Source of the DNA: Streptomyces tsukubensis | GTDB taxonomy: Bacteria; Actinomycetota; Actinomycetes; Streptomycetales; Streptomycetaceae | Assembly (NCBI RefSeq): GCF_009296025.1 | Contig: NZ_CP045178.1 | Span: forward strand, 2,728,001-2,792,000 | DNA: 64,000 nt | Direction: 5' to 3' | In this document: piece after piece, positions 17,362 through 25,586 of the stretch | Position numbering within the stretch: position 1 is the first letter of the stretch | Layout: the number at the start of each line of letters is the position of its first letter | Position numbers and translations under genes: made by a program | Notes under the pieces: model-generated | Told to the model about the DNA's origin: nothing | What the model saw: only the letters and a program-made list of their open reading frames with translations | Databases searched by the model: none

Positions 17362-19782
17362 ATGAGCCTGCCCCACTCGAACTCCGCCTCGGCGTCCGAC
17401 TCGAACTCGGCCTCGGTGGCCGACTCGAACTCGGCGTCGGCGTCCGACTCGACTCCCGATTCGACGTCCTACCCGACACGCGACTCGGTGTCAGCGCAGA
17501 CACTCGATTCGGCGTCCGCGCCGTCGCTCCCGTCGACGTCCTGTTCGGCCTCCCCCTCGGCGTCCCGCGCGATGTTCGACTCGGTCCTGATCGCCAACCG
17601 GGGGGAGATCGCTGTCCGCGTGACGCGTACCCTGCGCCGACTCGGCGTGGGCTCGGTCGCGGTCTTCAGCGACGCCGACGCGGACGCCAGGCACGTACGG
17701 GAGGCGGACACGGCCGTACGCATCGGCCCCGCCCCGGCCGCGGAGAGCTATCTCTCGGCGGAACGGCTGATCGACGCGGCGCGCAGATCAGGCGCGGGCG
17801 CCGTCCACCCCGGGTACGGCTTCCTCGCGGAGAACGCCGACTTCGCGCGCGCCTGCGAGGAGGCGGGGCTGATCTTCATCGGGCCGCCGGCCTCAGCGGT
17901 GGAGTTGATGGGCGACAAGATCCGCGCGAAGGAGACGGTACGGGCGGCGGGGGTTCCTGTGGTGCCCGGCTCCACGGAGAGCGGCCTCACCGACGCGGAA
18001 CTGGCCGAAGCGGCGCGCGAGATCGGTATGCCCGTACTGCTGAAGCCCTCGGCGGGCGGCGGCGGCAAGGGCATGCGTCTGGTGCGCGAGGAGGCGCTGC
18101 TCGCGGAGGAGATCGCGGCGGCCCGGCGTGAGGCGCGTTCCTCGTTCGGCGACGACACGCTGCTGGTGGAGCGCTGGGTGGACCGGCCGCGGCACATCGA
18201 GATCCAGGTGCTCGCCGATGCCCACGGACATGTGGTGCACCTCGGGGAGCGCGAGTGTTCCCTCCAGCGCAGGCACCAGAAGATCGTGGAGGAGGCGCCT
18301 TCTGTCCTGCTCGACGCGGCGGTGCGCGCCGAGATGGGTGAGGCCGCGGTGCGGGCGGCCCGTTCCTGCGGCTACACCGGGGCGGGGACCGTCGAGTTCA
18401 TCGTGCCGGGCGGCGACCCCTCCTCGTACTTCTTCATGGAGATGAACACACGCCTCCAGGTCGAGCACCCCGTCACGGAGCTGGTGACGGGACTCGACCT
18501 GGTGGAGTGGCAGGTGCGGGTGGCCGCGGGTGAGGAACTGCCGTTCACGCAGGAGGACATCACCTTCACCGGGCACGCGGTGGAGGCGCGGATCTGCGCG
18601 GAGACGGTCACCGTCCAGGACGGGACCGCGCGGTTCCTGCCCTCGGGCGGCACGGTCCTCGCCCTCAGCGAGCCCGAGGGCGACGGAGTGCGCACCGACT
18701 CGGGGCTCAGCGAGGGGGCCGAGGTCGGCAGCGCCTACGACCCGATGCTCTCGAAGGTGATCGCGTACGGGCAGGACCGGGCAAGCGCCCTGCGCAAACT
18801 GCGGGCGGCGCTGGCGCGGACGGTGACGCTCGGCGTGCCGACCAACGCCGGGTTCGTCCGCAGGCTGCTCGCCCACCCGGATGTCGTCTCGGGTGACCTG
18901 GACACGGGGCTCGTGGAGCGGGCGGCCGGCGAGCTGGTCCAGGGGGACGTTCCGGACGAGGTGTACGCGGCGGCCGCGGCCGTGCGCGGGGCGGCGCTCG
19001 CCCCCGGCGCGGAGCCGGGGACCGGCTGGTTCGACCCGTTCGCGGCGGCGGACGGCTGGCGGCTCGGCGGGGACGCGGCGCCGCTCACGTTCCCGCTGCG
19101 GGTCGCGGGCGCTGGTCCCGTCACCCGGGAGACACCCTCCGGGGCGCGGGTCACGCGGAACGGGGTGACGGTCACTGTCGACGGTGTCGTGCATGTCTTC
19201 CACCGGGCGGGCGACTGGCTGGGCAAGGACGGCGACGCCTGGCAGGTCATGGACCACGACCCGGTGGAGGCGGCGCTCCGTGAGGCGGCGGGCACGGCGG
19301 GCACCGACGCGTTGACGGCCCCCATGCCGGGCACGGTCACCGTGGTGAAGGCCGCCGTCGGAGACACGGTCACGGCGGGACAGAGCCTGCTGGTGGTCGA
19401 GGCGATGAAGATGGAGCACGTCATCGCGGCCCCGCACGCGGGCACCGTCACGGAGCTGGCGGTGCGGGCGGGCTCCACCGTGGCGATGGACGAGGTACTG
19501 GCGGTGGTCGCCCCGGACGGGCCCGCGGCGGTCGAGGAGGGCGAGGGCCCCCTGGCCCCCGGCACGGTCGGGGACGGCGAGGATACGCGGGAACCCTCCA
19601 CGGCCAGGGACGGCGAAGATGCGCGGGGCCCCGGCACGCACGGGGTGGCAGGGGCGCGGGAACCCGGCACGCACGAGGTGGCAGGGGCGCGGAAAGCCGC
19701 GCCGCATGACGAGGCAGGGCCCGCGACCCCGGCGGCCCCGGCGACCACCGAGGCACCCCCTGGTGAGGAGCGCTCCGTATGA
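17362..19782 (+). CDS. liuD: 3-Methylcrotonyl-CoA carboxylase, alpha (biotin carboxylase + BCCP) subunit with repetitive tails
   Basis: This 806-residue protein has biotin carboxylase motifs (FDSVLIANRGEIAVRV, HPGYGFLAENADFA, KPSAGGGGKGMR, EMNTRLQVEHPVTE). A C-terminal biotinyl domain carries VVEAMKMEHV, with biotin-accepting Lys683. ATG 17362 has a GAGGA 5 bases upstream and lies 7 bases beyond the previous stop, so translation should begin there. However, the family core starts only at residue 71 (ATG 17572, which has no ribosome binding site). The first 70 residues are a Ser/Asp/Ala tract (SNSAS, DSNSASVAD) from degenerate 24-bp repeats. About 90 disordered residues also follow the biotinyl domain. 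It ends in an ATGA overlap with the lyase gene. Confidence 0.93.
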   Translation: MSLPHSNSASASDSNSASVADSNSASASDSTPDSTSYPTRDSVSAQTLDSASAPSLPSTSCSASPSASRAMFDSVLIANRGEIAVRVTRTLRRLGVGSVAVFSDADADARHVREADTAVRIGPAPAAESYLSAERLIDAARRSGAGAVHPGYGFLAENADFARACEEAGLIFIGPPASAVELMGDKIRAKETVRAAGVPVVPGSTESGLTDAELAEAAREIGMPVLLKPSAGGGGKGMRLVREEALLAEEIAAARREARSSFGDDTLLVERWVDRPRHIEIQVLADAHGHVVHLGERECSLQRRHQKIVEEAPSVLLDAAVRAEMGEAAVRAARSCGYTGAGTVEFIVPGGDPSSYFFMEMNTRLQVEHPVTELVTGLDLVEWQVRVAAGEELPFTQEDITFTGHAVEARICAETVTVQDGTARFLPSGGTVLALSEPEGDGVRTDSGLSEGAEVGSAYDPMLSKVIAYGQDRASALRKLRAALARTVTLGVPTNAGFVRRLLAHPDVVSGDLDTGLVERAAGELVQGDVPDEVYAAAAAVRGAALAPGAEPGTGWFDPFAAADGWRLGGDAAPLTFPLRVAGAGPVTRETPSGARVTRNGVTVTVDGVVHVFHRAGDWLGKDGDAWQVMDHDPVEAALREAAGTAGTDALTAPMPGTVTVVKAAVGDTVTAGQSLLVVEAMKMEHVIAAPHAGTVTELAVRAGSTVAMDEVLAVVAPDGPAAVEEGEGPLAPGTVGDGEDTREPSTARDGEDARGPGTHGVAGAREPGTHEVAGARKAAPHDEAGPATPAAPATTEAPPGEERSV

Positions 19783-21350
19783 GTGACACCGACCCCACGC
19801 CCGGCACCACGGGCGGTCAGCAGACCGGCACCACGGGTGGTCTGCCGACCAGCACCACGAGCGGCCAACCGACCAGCACCACGGGCGGTCAGCCGACCAG
19901 CACCACGAGCGGCCAACCGACCAGCACCACGGGCGGTCAGCCGACCGACACCACGAGCGGCCAACCGACCAGCACCACGAGCGGTCAGCCGACCAGCACC
20001 ACGAGCGGCCAACCGACCAGCACCACGGGCGGTCAGCCGACCAGCACCACGGGTGGTCAACCGACCGGCACCACGGGTGGTCAGCCGACCGGCACCACGA
20101 GCGGCCAACCGACCAGCACCACGGGCGGTCAGCCGACCGACACCACGAGCGGCCAACCGACCAGCACCACGGGCGGTCAGCCGACCGACACCACGAGCGG
20201 CCAACCGACCAGCACCACGGGCGGTCAGCCGACCGACACCACGAGCGGCCAACCGACCAGCACCACGGGCGGTCAGCCGACCGACACCACGGTCAGCACC
20301 ACTGCCGGCAGGACAACCGCTACCACGGGCGGCAGGACAGCCGGTATGACGACGGGCACCGCGAGCGATCCCGAGACCCGTGGCATGAGTTCCGCGCACC
20401 CTCTGGGGCTGCCCATGGCGGTGCCCGTGCCGGGGTTGCCGGCCCGGGTGCGGATTCACGAGGTGGGGGCGCGGGACGGTCTACAGAACGAGAAGGCGAC
20501 CGTACCGACCGAGGTGAAGGCGGAGTTCATCCACCGGCTCGCGGGAGCGGGACTCAGCACCGTCGAGGCGACGAGTTTCGTGCACCCCAAGTGGGTTCCC
20601 CAACTCGCTGACGCGGAGGCCCTGTTCCCCCTGCTCTCGGGGCTGGACGTGGAGCTTCCCGTACTGGTGCCCAACGAACGGGGTCTTGAGCGGGCCCTCG
20701 CGCTGGGCGCCGACCGGGTCGCGGTCTTCGCCAGTGTGACGGAGAGCTTCGCCAAGGCCAATCTGAACCGCACGGTCGACGAGTCACTGACCGCCTTCGC
20801 CCCTGTGGTGGAACGCGCGAAGGGAGCGGGCTGCCGGGTCCGCGGCTATCTTTCCATGTGCTTCGGGGACCCGTGGGAGGGCCAGGTCCCCGTGGACAGG
20901 GTCGTCACGGTCGCGCGGGCCCTGCTGGACATGGGGTGCGACGAGTTGAGCCTCGGCGACACCATCGGCGTGGCCACTCCCGGCCATGTGACGGCCCTGC
21001 TCGCCGCGTTGGACACGGCGGGGATCGGCGCGGATGTCCTCGGTGTGCACTTCCACGACACCTATGGCCAGGCCCTGTCCAACACGCTGGCCGCGCTCCA
21101 GCACGGAGTGAGCACCGTCGACGCCTCGGCGGGCGGCCTTGGCGGCTGCCCGTTCGCGAAGAGCGCCACAGGCAATCTCGCCACCGAGGATCTGGTGTGG
21201 ATGCTCCAGGGGCTCGGGATCGAGACCGGCGTCGATCTGGCGGAGCTCACCGCCACCAGTCTCTGGATGGCCGGACACCTCGGCCGTCCCAGCCCCTCCC
21301 GCACGGTTCGCGCCCTCGGCCCGGCCGCCGCCCCATCTTCCGAGGAGTGA
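19779..21350 (+). CDS. liuE: Hydroxymethylglutaryl-CoA lyase with a long repetitive N-terminal extension
   Basis: The enzyme cleaves HMG-CoA to acetyl-CoA and acetoacetate, the last leucine step. The catalytic TIM-barrel begins near residue 222 (ARVRIHEVGARDGLQNE). It contains GVHFHDTYGQAL (metal ligands) and the active-site Cys signature GGLGGCPFAKSATGN. The core is about 300 residues, normal for the family. In front lie about 220 extra residues, including twenty TT(S/G)GQPT(S/D) octapeptides. ATG 19779 overlaps the preceding stop as ATGA, implying translational coupling at this start. Internal starts such as ATG 20386 (MSSAHPLGLPM) could give a normal-sized product. Confidence 0.93.
   Translation: MSDTDPTPGTTGGQQTGTTGGLPTSTTSGQPTSTTGGQPTSTTSGQPTSTTGGQPTDTTSGQPTSTTSGQPTSTTSGQPTSTTGGQPTSTTGGQPTGTTGGQPTGTTSGQPTSTTGGQPTDTTSGQPTSTTGGQPTDTTSGQPTSTTGGQPTDTTSGQPTSTTGGQPTDTTVSTTAGRTTATTGGRTAGMTTGTASDPETRGMSSAHPLGLPMAVPVPGLPARVRIHEVGARDGLQNEKATVPTEVKAEFIHRLAGAGLSTVEATSFVHPKWVPQLADAEALFPLLSGLDVELPVLVPNERGLERALALGADRVAVFASVTESFAKANLNRTVDESLTAFAPVVERAKGAGCRVRGYLSMCFGDPWEGQVPVDRVVTVARALLDMGCDELSLGDTIGVATPGHVTALLAALDTAGIGADVLGVHFHDTYGQALSNTLAALQHGVSTVDASAGGLGGCPFAKSATGNLATEDLVWMLQGLGIETGVDLAELTATSLWMAGHLGRPSPSRTVRALGPAAAPSSEE
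19806..20285. repeat. 24-bp tandem repeat, 20 copies, in the 5' part of the HMG-CoA lyase gene
   Basis: There are twenty uninterrupted copies of a 24-base unit. Each encodes an octapeptide TT(S/G)GQPT(S/D/G), except the first two copies with QQTG and LPTS. Alternating 'ggc ggt cag' and 'agc ggc caa' variants run in blocks, with several identical dimers, which suggests expansion of a 48-bp higher-order unit. Period and frame are preserved throughout. Confidence 0.97.
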
Positions 21351-21355
21351 CCCCG

Positions 21356-22531
21356 ATGTCGCTGGACCACCGGCTCTCCGCAGAACACGAGGAACTGCGC
21401 CGCACGGTCGAGGCGTTCGCCCACGACGTGGTGGCGCCCAAGATCGGCGACTTCTACGAACGCCACGCGTTCCCGTACGAGATCATCGCCGAGATGGGAC
21501 GTATGGGTCTGTTCGGGCTGCCGTTCCCCGAGGAGTACGGCGGGATGGGCGGGGACTATCTGGCCCTGGGTATCGCCCTGGAGGAGTTGGCCCGGGTCGA
21601 CTCGTCGGTCGCGATCACACTGGAGGCGGGTGTCTCGCTCGGTGCGATGCCGCTGCACCTGTTCGGCACGGAGGAGCAGAAGCGCGCCTGGCTGCCGGGG
21701 ATGTGCTCGGGCGAGATCCTGGGCGCCTTCGGCCTCACGGAACCCGACGGCGGCTCGGACGCGGGCGGCACGCGGACCACGGCCCGGCTGGACGAGGCAA
21801 GCGGCGAATGGGTCATCAACGGTTCGAAGTGCTTCATCACCAACTCGGGCACGGACATCACGGGCCTGGTCACGGTCACCGCGGTCACGGGCCGCAAGGA
21901 GAACGGCGCCCCGCGCATCTCGGCGATCATCGTGCCTTCAGGCACACCGGGTTTCACGGTGGCCGCCCCCTACTCCAAGGTCGGCTGGAACGCCTCGGAC
22001 ACCAGGGAACTGTCGTTCGCCGATGTCCGGGTGCCGGCCGCCAATCTGCTGGGTGAGGAGGGCCGCGGCTACGCCCAGTTCCTGCGGATCCTCGACGAGG
22101 GCAGAGTCGCGATCGCCGCGCTGTCGACGGGACTCGCGCAGGGCTGCGTGGACGAGTCAGTGGCGTACGCGAAGGAGCGGAAGGCCTTCGGGCGGCCGAT
22201 CGGTGCCAATCAGGCGATCCAGTTCAAGATCGCGGACATGGAGATGAAGGCCCACACCTCGCGCCTCGCGTGGCATGACGCGGCCTCGCGGCTGGTCACG
22301 GGCGAACCGTTCAAGAAGGAGGCGGCGCTCGCCAAGCTGTACTCGTCGACGGTCGCCGTCGACAACGCCAGGGAAGCCACCCAGATCCACGGCGGCTACG
22401 GCTTCATGAACGAGTATCCGGTGGCCCGTATGTGGCGCGACTCCAAGATCCTGGAAATCGGCGAGGGCACGAGCGAGGTCCAGCGCATGCTGATCGCCCG
22501 CGAACTGGGACTGCCGACCGCCGGGCAGTAG
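21356..22531 (+). CDS. acdH: Acyl-CoA dehydrogenase AcdH (branched/short chain)
   Basis: This 391-residue FAD acyl-CoA dehydrogenase has GLTEPDGGSDAGGT, GWNASDTRELSFADVRVP and IHGGYGFMNEYPVARM. The catalytic Glu is in the canonical MCAD/SCAD place, EIGEGTSEVQR, unlike the other dehydrogenase in this window. ATG 21356 follows the lyase stop by 5 bases, with GAGGAG inside the lyase end. The gene closes the leucine operon. The S. coelicolor/S. avermitilis orthologue acdH (recalled literature) acts on acyl-CoAs from valine, isoleucine and leucine. Supplying methylcrotonyl-CoA to the carboxylase fits that role. Confidence 0.93.
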   Translation: MSLDHRLSAEHEELRRTVEAFAHDVVAPKIGDFYERHAFPYEIIAEMGRMGLFGLPFPEEYGGMGGDYLALGIALEELARVDSSVAITLEAGVSLGAMPLHLFGTEEQKRAWLPGMCSGEILGAFGLTEPDGGSDAGGTRTTARLDEASGEWVINGSKCFITNSGTDITGLVTVTAVTGRKENGAPRISAIIVPSGTPGFTVAAPYSKVGWNASDTRELSFADVRVPAANLLGEEGRGYAQFLRILDEGRVAIAALSTGLAQGCVDESVAYAKERKAFGRPIGANQAIQFKIADMEMKAHTSRLAWHDAASRLVTGEPFKKEAALAKLYSSTVAVDNAREATQIHGGYGFMNEYPVARMWRDSKILEIGEGTSEVQRMLIARELGLPTAGQ

Positions 22532-22567
22532 CGGGCACGACGGGTGACGGTGACCAGGGTGGTGGCT

Positions 22568-22598
<31 letters not shown>

Positions 22599-22730
22599 TG
22601 ACGGTGGCTGCGGCTGGCGTCACAGCGGGCCGGGACAGCCGGTCCGCCACGCCCTGAGCACCCCACACCCCGCACCTCGCACCTCACACCTCACACCTCA
22701 CACCCCGCACCTCGCACACTGCATGGGTTT

Positions 22731-22758
22731 TCCAATGATTGGATTCACCAATGATTGG
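22731..22758. promoter_or_regulatory. Duplicated MarR-type palindrome
   Basis: The perfect 11-bp palindrome CCAATGATTGG occurs twice, at 22732-22742 and 22748-22758, 16 bases apart. It ends 23 bases before the MarR gene, in a local AT-rich patch with a TGTAAT -10-like word at 22767-22772. The layout suggests cooperative autorepression. Confidence 0.8.
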
Positions 22759-22781
22759 AAAGTCCATGTAATGTGTGGGTC

Positions 22782-23285
22782 ATGGATGATCGGCAGCTGA
22801 CCGAAGAACTACATGACTACCTGTTCGCGATCCGCACCCGGATGCACGTCGAGCTGCGGGAGTTGGCCAGGGAATCGGGGCTGACCGACACGCAGACCGA
22901 CGCGCTGTGGAGGCTGAGCCGCGGGCGGGAGATGACCGCGCGCCGACTGGCCGACCTCTTGCGGTGCGACGCCTCGACCGCCACGTCGATGATCGACCGG
23001 CTGGAGAAGCGCGGCCTGGTCTGCCGGGTGCCCCACCCCACCGACCGCCGCGCGAAGGTCATCCAGCTCACCCCCGAGGGATGCGCGCTGCGCGACCGCG
23101 TCCTCCAACACACCACAGAACGCTCGCCCTTCGCCCTCCTCGACCACGAGAGCAGGCTGCGTCTGCACACGCTTCTCCGCGAAGTGACCGAAGGGCCCCG
23201 CCGGGCAGGGGAGGCCATCCAGGTCAAGGACACCGCGGCGACAGACAGCAAGGACACCGCGGCAGCCGAGGAGAAGCAGCGATGA
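22782..23285 (+). CDS. MarR-family transcriptional regulator
   Basis: This is a 167-residue winged-helix regulator. Its core reads DALWRLSRGREMTARRLADL, then LLRCDASTATSMIDRLEKRG and VCRVPHPTDRRAKVIQLTPEG, the MarR recognition helix and wing (DRR). ATG 22782 is chosen since the codons before it overlap the presumed promoter; GTG 22773 is an alternative. The C-terminus has an Ala/Asp/Lys tail (KDTAATDSKDTAAAEEK). The stop overlaps the start of the short-chain dehydrogenase gene as ATGA, so both are one transcript under the duplicated palindrome. Confidence 0.9.
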   Translation: MDDRQLTEELHDYLFAIRTRMHVELRELARESGLTDTQTDALWRLSRGREMTARRLADLLRCDASTATSMIDRLEKRGLVCRVPHPTDRRAKVIQLTPEGCALRDRVLQHTTERSPFALLDHESRLRLHTLLREVTEGPRRAGEAIQVKDTAATDSKDTAAAEEKQR

Positions 23286-24169
23286 GTGGCGCGACCACGG
23301 TGATCACGGGCGGAGCCTCGGGCCTGGGCCTGGTCATGGCTCGCCACCTGGTCAAGGCCGGCCGGAGCGTCACCCTCGTCGGCCGCGACGCGGCACGCAC
23401 CCGGGCCGCCGCCGACAGCCTGCGCGACCTGGCCCCCACGGACAGTGGCAGGGACGCGGCACGACCGAGGACGTACGCCGCCGACCTGGAACAGTGGTCG
23501 CGGGCGCGGGCGCTGGCAGCGGAACTGGCCGCCGACGGCCGCCCGGTGGATGTGCTCATCAACAACGCGGGAGCGGCGTTCCCTCGGTACGAGCAGACGC
23601 CGGACGGCGCGGAGCGCACCTACGCGCTCAACCACCACGCCCCGTTCCTGCTGACCCACGCCCTCCTGGCCGCGGGAGTGCTCACGCCCGAAGCGCGGAT
23701 CATCAACATGTCCTCGTTCGTGGAGAAGCGCGGCAAGCTCGACACCACCGATCCGGATGTCGCGGGAACTTCGTGGGGCAAGCGTTTCTACCACCAGGTC
23801 AACGTCTACGCGACGAGCAAACTGGTCAGCCTCCTGGCCGCGCGGGACCTCGCACAACGTCTGCCGGCCGGCATGAGCCTCTACAACGCCAATCCCGGCA
23901 TGGTCAGGGGCACAGCGATGAACAGCAACGCGGGCGGGCTGATGCGGCTGACCGCCCCGCTGTTCCGCCCGTTCTCCATCACCCCGGACGAGGGCGTGCG
24001 GACCCCGGTCGGGCTCGCCGACGCCTCACCCGCACCGCGCCCAAGCGGCGGCTTCTTCACCGATTCCCATCCGGACACGCCTTCGCCCACGGCCCTGAAC
24101 GACGCTCTCGCGCGCACCGTCTACACCAGAACGGCGACCCTCCTCGGGGTGGAGCCCCTCACGACGTAG
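23282..24169 (+). CDS. Short-chain dehydrogenase/reductase
   Basis: This 295-residue Rossmann-fold oxidoreductase has the cofactor motif TGGASGLGLVMA, the structural NNAG (VLINNAGAAF), an active-site Ser (IINMSSFVEKRG) and YATSK as the catalytic YxxxK. It lies closest to retinol dehydrogenase/WW-oxidoreductase-like SDRs. The GRD after the second strand favours NADP(H). It is coupled to the MarR regulator by an ATGA overlap, so its expression probably responds to the MarR ligand. The substrate is unknown. Confidence 0.9.
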   Translation: MSGATTVITGGASGLGLVMARHLVKAGRSVTLVGRDAARTRAAADSLRDLAPTDSGRDAARPRTYAADLEQWSRARALAAELAADGRPVDVLINNAGAAFPRYEQTPDGAERTYALNHHAPFLLTHALLAAGVLTPEARIINMSSFVEKRGKLDTTDPDVAGTSWGKRFYHQVNVYATSKLVSLLAARDLAQRLPAGMSLYNANPGMVRGTAMNSNAGGLMRLTAPLFRPFSITPDEGVRTPVGLADASPAPRPSGGFFTDSHPDTPSPTALNDALARTVYTRTATLLGVEPLTT

Positions 24170-24352
24170 AGCGGACCCCCGCCTCCCGAGGATCTACCTC
24201 CCGAGGACCATGACGGTCACTCAGCGCCACACGGCGATCCACCACCTGTCGGCGGCTATACGAGAACGGGGCCGTGTCGTAGGCTCCCCCGGCAGTTCCA
24301 GCAGTTCCAGCTTGCCGTCACCGTCACCGATCGTCGCCGTTCCGGGGGAACC

Positions 24353-24838
24353 ATGCCTGTCGCCGTGCCAGCCAGAGCACGCATACCGTTGGCCGCCGTC
24401 GTGGTGGTGCTACTGAGTCTCGTACTCGGGGCGTGTTCGGGTTCGTCGGAACGTCCCCGGGTGTCGGGGCTCAGCGCGGACACCCGGTACATACCGCGCA
24501 AGACGGCCTCCGCGGTCCGGCCGCACTACGTGAGGCGGTGCACGACCAACACCGAACGCGTCAAGCACACGTCGTCCAGCGGCAGCGGCAAGCACAAGCG
24601 GAAGCGCACCTGGTACACGACGGAGAACCGGCGCTCCTGCCACCAGGTGAGGCGGGGCAGCGAGCGCTACACCAGGCTCGTACACAGCTCGGCCTACTGC
24701 GTGGAGCTGAACAACGTCAACGGCAAGAAGACGGCGGACAACCGCTGGTACGAGGTCGACCAGAAGACCTACCGCAAGGCGGAGGGTGTCCCCGACGGCA
24801 AGAAGCTGCGCTTCCGACCGGTGGGCGACGACTGCTGA
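24353..24838 (+). CDS. Putative lipoprotein
   Basis: This 161-residue protein has a type II signal peptide: ARARIPLAAVVVVLLSLVL followed by the lipobox LGAC, predicting lipidation near residue 28 and an extracytoplasmic location. The mature part is rich in Lys, Arg, Thr and Tyr and has four further Cys residues (RRCTTN, RSCHQV, AYCVEL and the C-terminal DDC), which could form disulphides. GGGGGAA precedes ATG 24353. I recognise no domain. It stands alone between the SDR gene and another exported protein. Confidence 0.75.
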   Translation: MPVAVPARARIPLAAVVVVLLSLVLGACSGSSERPRVSGLSADTRYIPRKTASAVRPHYVRRCTTNTERVKHTSSSGSGKHKRKRTWYTTENRRSCHQVRRGSERYTRLVHSSAYCVELNNVNGKKTADNRWYEVDQKTYRKAEGVPDGKKLRFRPVGDDC

Positions 24839-24990
24839 GACGCGCTTCGGCGTTCTCCGTCTGGCCACGACCCGGCGCCTTCGCATGACGCTCGTGCGCC
24901 CGACAGGTGGCCGGGCGCCTCCTCGGGAGGGGTCCCGGAACCGGTGGATTAGAAATACCGGGCGGGAATTCCCCTCGAAACAGGAGATCC

Positions 24991-25368
24991 ATGATGGGCA
25001 CGAGTATGCGCCGACGAGCCGCGACGACCGCCATGACCCTGACAATGACAGGCACACTGGCGGTCGGTCTGATGACACCGGTGGCATCCGCCGCCGGCAA
25101 GGGGCCCTGCTACGACGGACGGTGCAGGACCACGGTGTCGGCACCGAAGACCATCAAGGTCAACAGCCGCAAGTTCGGGTTCAAACAGTTCAAGATCACG
25201 CACATCAGCTCCCGGTCCGTGGACATGTCGACCACCACCACGAACGGAACGCAGCTCGGCGGCGGCACAAGTCCGGGCGGCACTGTCGAGCTGAACAACC
25301 TGAAGATCAAGGTGAAGTCGGTCTCCGGCCGCAAGGCCAAGCTCCAACTGTCCCCCACATCGCGCTGA
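24991..25368 (+). CDS. Small secreted protein of unknown function
   Basis: This is a 125-residue protein with a Sec signal peptide: RRR at residues 6-8, a hydrophobic core TAMTLTMTGTLAVGLM, and a likely cleavage after VASA. The mature domain is about 90 residues, basic and beta-rich (KTIKVNSRKFGFKQFKITH, then VELNNLKIKVKSVSG), with a single Cys pair early on (CYDGRC). ATG 24991 has GGAGA 5 bases upstream. A strong terminator follows. The fold resembles a small beta-sandwich, but I cannot assign a family. Confidence 0.78.
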   Translation: MMGTSMRRRAATTAMTLTMTGTLAVGLMTPVASAAGKGPCYDGRCRTTVSAPKTIKVNSRKFGFKQFKITHISSRSVDMSTTTTNGTQLGGGTSPGGTVELNNLKIKVKSVSGRKAKLQLSPTSR

Positions 25369-25370
25369 GC

Positions 25371-25417
25371 CCCGCCGTCGAACCCCGGTGCGTCCGCCTG
25401 CGCCGGGGTTCGGCGGG
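25371..25417. terminator. Hairpin terminator after the secreted-protein gene
   Basis: CGAACCCCGG (25379-25388) pairs perfectly with CCGGGGTTCG (25403-25412), with a further CCCGC/GCGGG pairing outside it. It starts 3 bases after the stop codon. There is no U-run, as is usual in streptomycetes. Confidence 0.8.
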
Positions 25418-25557
25418 TTCATCCCCGTGGGCGGGGAGCGATCTCCGTGACCTGCACCTCCATCAAGGATCGAAGCCTGTTCCAGCAAGAACGATCAAAA
25501 AGTACCTATAAGACGGGGCGGGAACGCGCTCACATCCCAACATCTCCGTGATGTTCA

Positions 25558-25570
25558 AATGTCTGACATT
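25558..25570. promoter_or_regulatory. FadR/GntR-type palindrome upstream of the GntR gene
   Basis: AATGTCTGACATT is a perfect inverted repeat around a central T and contains the TGTNNNACA core of FadR-subfamily operators. It lies 17 bases before ATG 25587, consistent with autoregulation of the regulator-transporter pair. Confidence 0.75.
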
Positions 25571-25586
25571 CGTCTACGCTGTCTTC

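Noticed and set aside
19806..20285. CRISPR array
   Set aside because: The repeats are contiguous 24-mers with no unique spacers, lie inside an enzyme frame, and no cas genes are nearby.
18735..20459. Minus-strand frame with repeated RGAGRLAARGVGRLT
   Set aside because: It is the reverse reading of the 24-bp minisatellite; every frame through such an array is open. The plus strand carries the enzyme.
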